Positions 63,301-64,000 of a DNA stretch of 64,000 nucleotides are shown piece by piece (positions within the stretch are counted from its first letter, which is position 1; every line of letters starts with the position of its first letter). The notes beneath the pieces were generated by a model, which had not been told where the DNA came from, ran no database searches, and saw only the letters and a list, made by a program, of their open reading frames with translations. The translations under genes and the position numbers were made by a program. Source of the stretch: Actinotalea solisilvae (GTDB lineage Bacteria; Actinomycetota; Actinomycetes; Actinomycetales; Cellulomonadaceae); NCBI RefSeq assembly GCF_016464425.1, contig NZ_JADDKQ010000001.1:62001-126000 (forward strand). Reading direction: 5' to 3'.

Positions 63301-64000
63301 ACCCAGGCCGCGCCCAGCAACCTCACGCCCGCGCTCGACTCCATCAACGCGGACCAGCCCGTGACGTCGCTCGACGGCTGCCACGCCGACTTCCTCCAGG
63401 TCGAGCAGGGCGACTGCGTGTACGGCGACCCCGAGGGCGAGAACACCATGGTCCTCGTCGGCGACTCGCACGCCCAGCAGTGGCTCCCGGCGCTCGACGC
63501 GCAGGCCAAGGAGCAGGGCTGGAAGCTGGTCGCCTGGACCAAGGCCGCCTGCCCCGTGGCGGACGTCGAGGTCACGGCGCCGCAGCTCGGCAACCGGGTC
63601 TACACCGAGTGCCTCGACTGGCGCGAGCAGACGCTCGCCAACGTCCAGGAGCTCGCACCGGACATCGTCGTCGTCTCCCAGAGCGACAGCGTCCCCGGCA
63701 ACCAGGTGACCAACGTCGAGTGGGCCGACGCGACCGCCCGGACCGTCTCCGACATCCGGTCGGCCGGCACGCCGGTCCTCTACGTGCTCGACACGCCGGT
63801 GCCCGCCGGCAACGCGCCGGACTGCGTCGCGAACAACCTCTCGAAGGTCGAGCCGTGCATGAACATGCGCGAGGACGCCTACAGCTTCCCCGGTCGCCAC
63901 GAGCAGATGGCCAGCACGCTCTCGGTCATCGACGTGACGACGGTCGAGCCCATCGACTGGTTCTGCACCGACCGCAAGTGCCCGGTGGTCGTCGGCAACA
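60343..64000 (+). CDS. GT2 polysaccharide synthase fused to acyltransferase-3 and SGNH domains, 3' incomplete
   Basis: 1219 residues are visible in one uninterrupted frame with no stop before the window ends. Two N-terminal membrane helices (about 40-100) precede a processive GT2 domain with the full cellulose-synthase set: D164/D165, D213xD215, SED at 304-306, and QQYRW at 342-346. Several membrane helices follow to about 560, with no PilZ domain. From W586 an acyltransferase-3 domain starts (RPDIQGLRAIAVLLVVLYH, His605; SLAVEEQFYLLWP, Glu725). Near 1042 an SGNH motif GDSH begins, and the SGNH domain is cut by the window edge. The GTG start has a GGGAGG site five bases upstream; an ATG at 60379 is the alternative. 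Predicted to polymerise and O-acylate an exopolysaccharide. Confidence 0.88.
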   Translation, partial: MSVDSRPGPDSPMTPLGQVQQRPTTTPTADAGTAWLPSPPTDAEKYWYMGRQHRWLLLVQSLSFALIGVSIMRFSLSDPRVLWFLAPFSLYAVALVVSLLSSTRGKRVDRMDHELRVLEYNPGTHPTVDVFLPTAGEALDVLANTYRHVAALRWPAAITVWVLDDSARDSVRRLAEDHGFEYRTRPDRGRLKKAGNLRFGYEQSQGDLIAIFDADFVPRPDYLSELVPYFEQEDVGIVQSPQFFDTHKGMGWLQRCAGATQELFYRWIQPARDRSNAAICVGTCAIYRRKALDAAGGFAQIGHSEDVHTGVNLMKAGYGLRYVPILVSKGLCPDEVLPFLNQQYRWCTGSMSLLADSTFHNDPHIAPRQRLSFWAGFLYYITTALNVFTTALPALAMLWLLPQYVFPRNSLYLVGALAMWLVVLPVMFRSRWRIDVLRVQALYSFAHAVAIFHVLTNRTREWVATGQANQTARQGRTTPLGVTVLRVAKVWIALTQTFIWLGLARGVLEFGIERFWAMILLAGISSYVLVPIAFQKTNAEPIASAVANKLRESAAGVVSSVHRRLTPATPVGGAPRPQPEAGLRRWRPDIQGLRAIAVLLVVLYHANVPGITGGYVGVDVFFVISGFLITGGLLRQIEKTGRVNFRKFYAGRFQRLAVPAAVVLVVTLVAIRIWDSLFQVRTVTTDAIWAAFYAINYRFALEGVNYQQATGPESPLQHYWSLAVEEQFYLLWPLLLMATAWVFRRRFAKAVVVVIAVVSAASLVAALQLTTTNQPMAYFSLHTRAWELGVGALLAAGAGYLAKMPPRLAAVLSWAGVAGILVSGLVYTDQTVFPGTAALLPVLATAAVIGAGCRPSRGSAELVLNLRPMQGIGKVSYAWYLWHWPMLILFPMILGYKLSWIVQFEVAALSLWVAVMMYYIVESPALRSRLKKVLWLPIGFSLAAVSATTAFAVATTVPNLVGSGQAVEIAAADTGAIMQEVARGTLTQAAPSNLTPALDSINADQPVTSLDGCHADFLQVEQGDCVYGDPEGENTMVLVGDSHAQQWLPALDAQAKEQGWKLVAWTKAACPVADVEVTAPQLGNRVYTECLDWREQTLANVQELAPDIVVVSQSDSVPGNQVTNVEWADATARTVSDIRSAGTPVLYVLDTPVPAGNAPDCVANNLSKVEPCMNMREDAYSFPGRHEQMASTLSVIDVTTVEPIDWFCTDRKCPVVVGN

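Noticed and set aside
56636..63900. Two long minus-strand frames (56636-60388 and 60223-63900)
   Set aside because: Antisense shadows of the GH26 genes and the synthase fusion; the plus-strand frames contain intact catalytic motifs.

Overview
The window reads as chromosome from a very GC-rich actinobacterium. Nearly every third codon position is G or C, GTG starts are common, and -10 hexamers of the TAnnGT kind recur. The gene set fits the Micrococcales: a B12-dependent ribonucleotide reductase, DUF222/13E12 HNH genes, and a TCGAAC-N4-GTTCGA SOS box. A Cellulomonas-like genus is my best guess, but it is a guess. I found no tRNA, rRNA, CRISPR array, transposase or integrase.

Layout. 0-2.5 kb: the 3' part of nrdJ, a small hypothetical gene and strong terminators. 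2.8-13.5 kb: an ECF-type sigma gene with its downstream membrane partner on the minus strand. These are followed on the plus strand by a VanY-type peptidase (behind a possible c-di-AMP riboswitch), a DUF885 protein, a type II NADH dehydrogenase, a ChaB protein, CorA and a second VanY-type peptidase. 13.6-17.6 kb: an SOS-box gene, a coiled-coil protein, an EAL-DICT protein and a LacI regulator. 17.7-24.4 kb: a secreted beta-helix protein, a GH3 lipoprotein, an amino-acid permease, a histidine phosphatase and NnrD. 24.5-28.1 kb: an osmoprotectant-type ABC transporter whose binding protein is circularly permuted and whose ATPase gene is divergent from the permeases. 28.2-31.4 kb: a dihydrolipoamide dehydrogenase-like enzyme, a VOC protein and an MFS transporter.

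31.5-38.3 kb holds two CoA-metabolism operons transcribed away from each other. One encodes a thiolase with 3-oxoacid CoA-transferase B and A on the minus strand. The other encodes a 2-oxoacid dehydrogenase E1alpha-E1beta-E2 on the plus strand. 38.4-41.6 kb: a frameshifted MFS gene, an SDR and a GAF-LuxR regulator. 41.8-45.1 kb: a translationally coupled operon of class II aldolase, HAD phosphatase, DhaL and DhaK with no DhaM. 45.1-47.4 kb: a G-run-rich spacer, a frameshifted HNH gene, a small nucleotide-hydrolase-like gene and a 24-bp tandem repeat. 47.5-54.4 kb: a TetR regulator divergent from a five-gene leucine/isovalerate-type operon (biotin-dependent acyl-CoA carboxylase beta and alpha, acyl-CoA dehydrogenase, MaoC hydratase, CitE-like lyase). 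With the bkd-type genes and the CoA transferase/thiolase, this stretch can carry branched-chain oxo-acids to acetyl-CoA and acetoacetate.

54.5-64 kb looks like a surface-polysaccharide region: a secreted beta-helix protein, a small-molecule kinase, two secreted GH26-like proteins (the second with Ig/FN3-type modules) and a very large membrane protein that runs off the end of the window. In one reading frame this last protein joins a cellulose-synthase-like GT2, an acyltransferase-3 domain and an SGNH domain, which suggests one polypeptide that makes and acylates a polymer. A match to the sigma-28 (FliA/WhiG) promoter pattern precedes the second GH26 gene, and a weaker match precedes the EAL gene. 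This locus is the best candidate here for an undescribed system.
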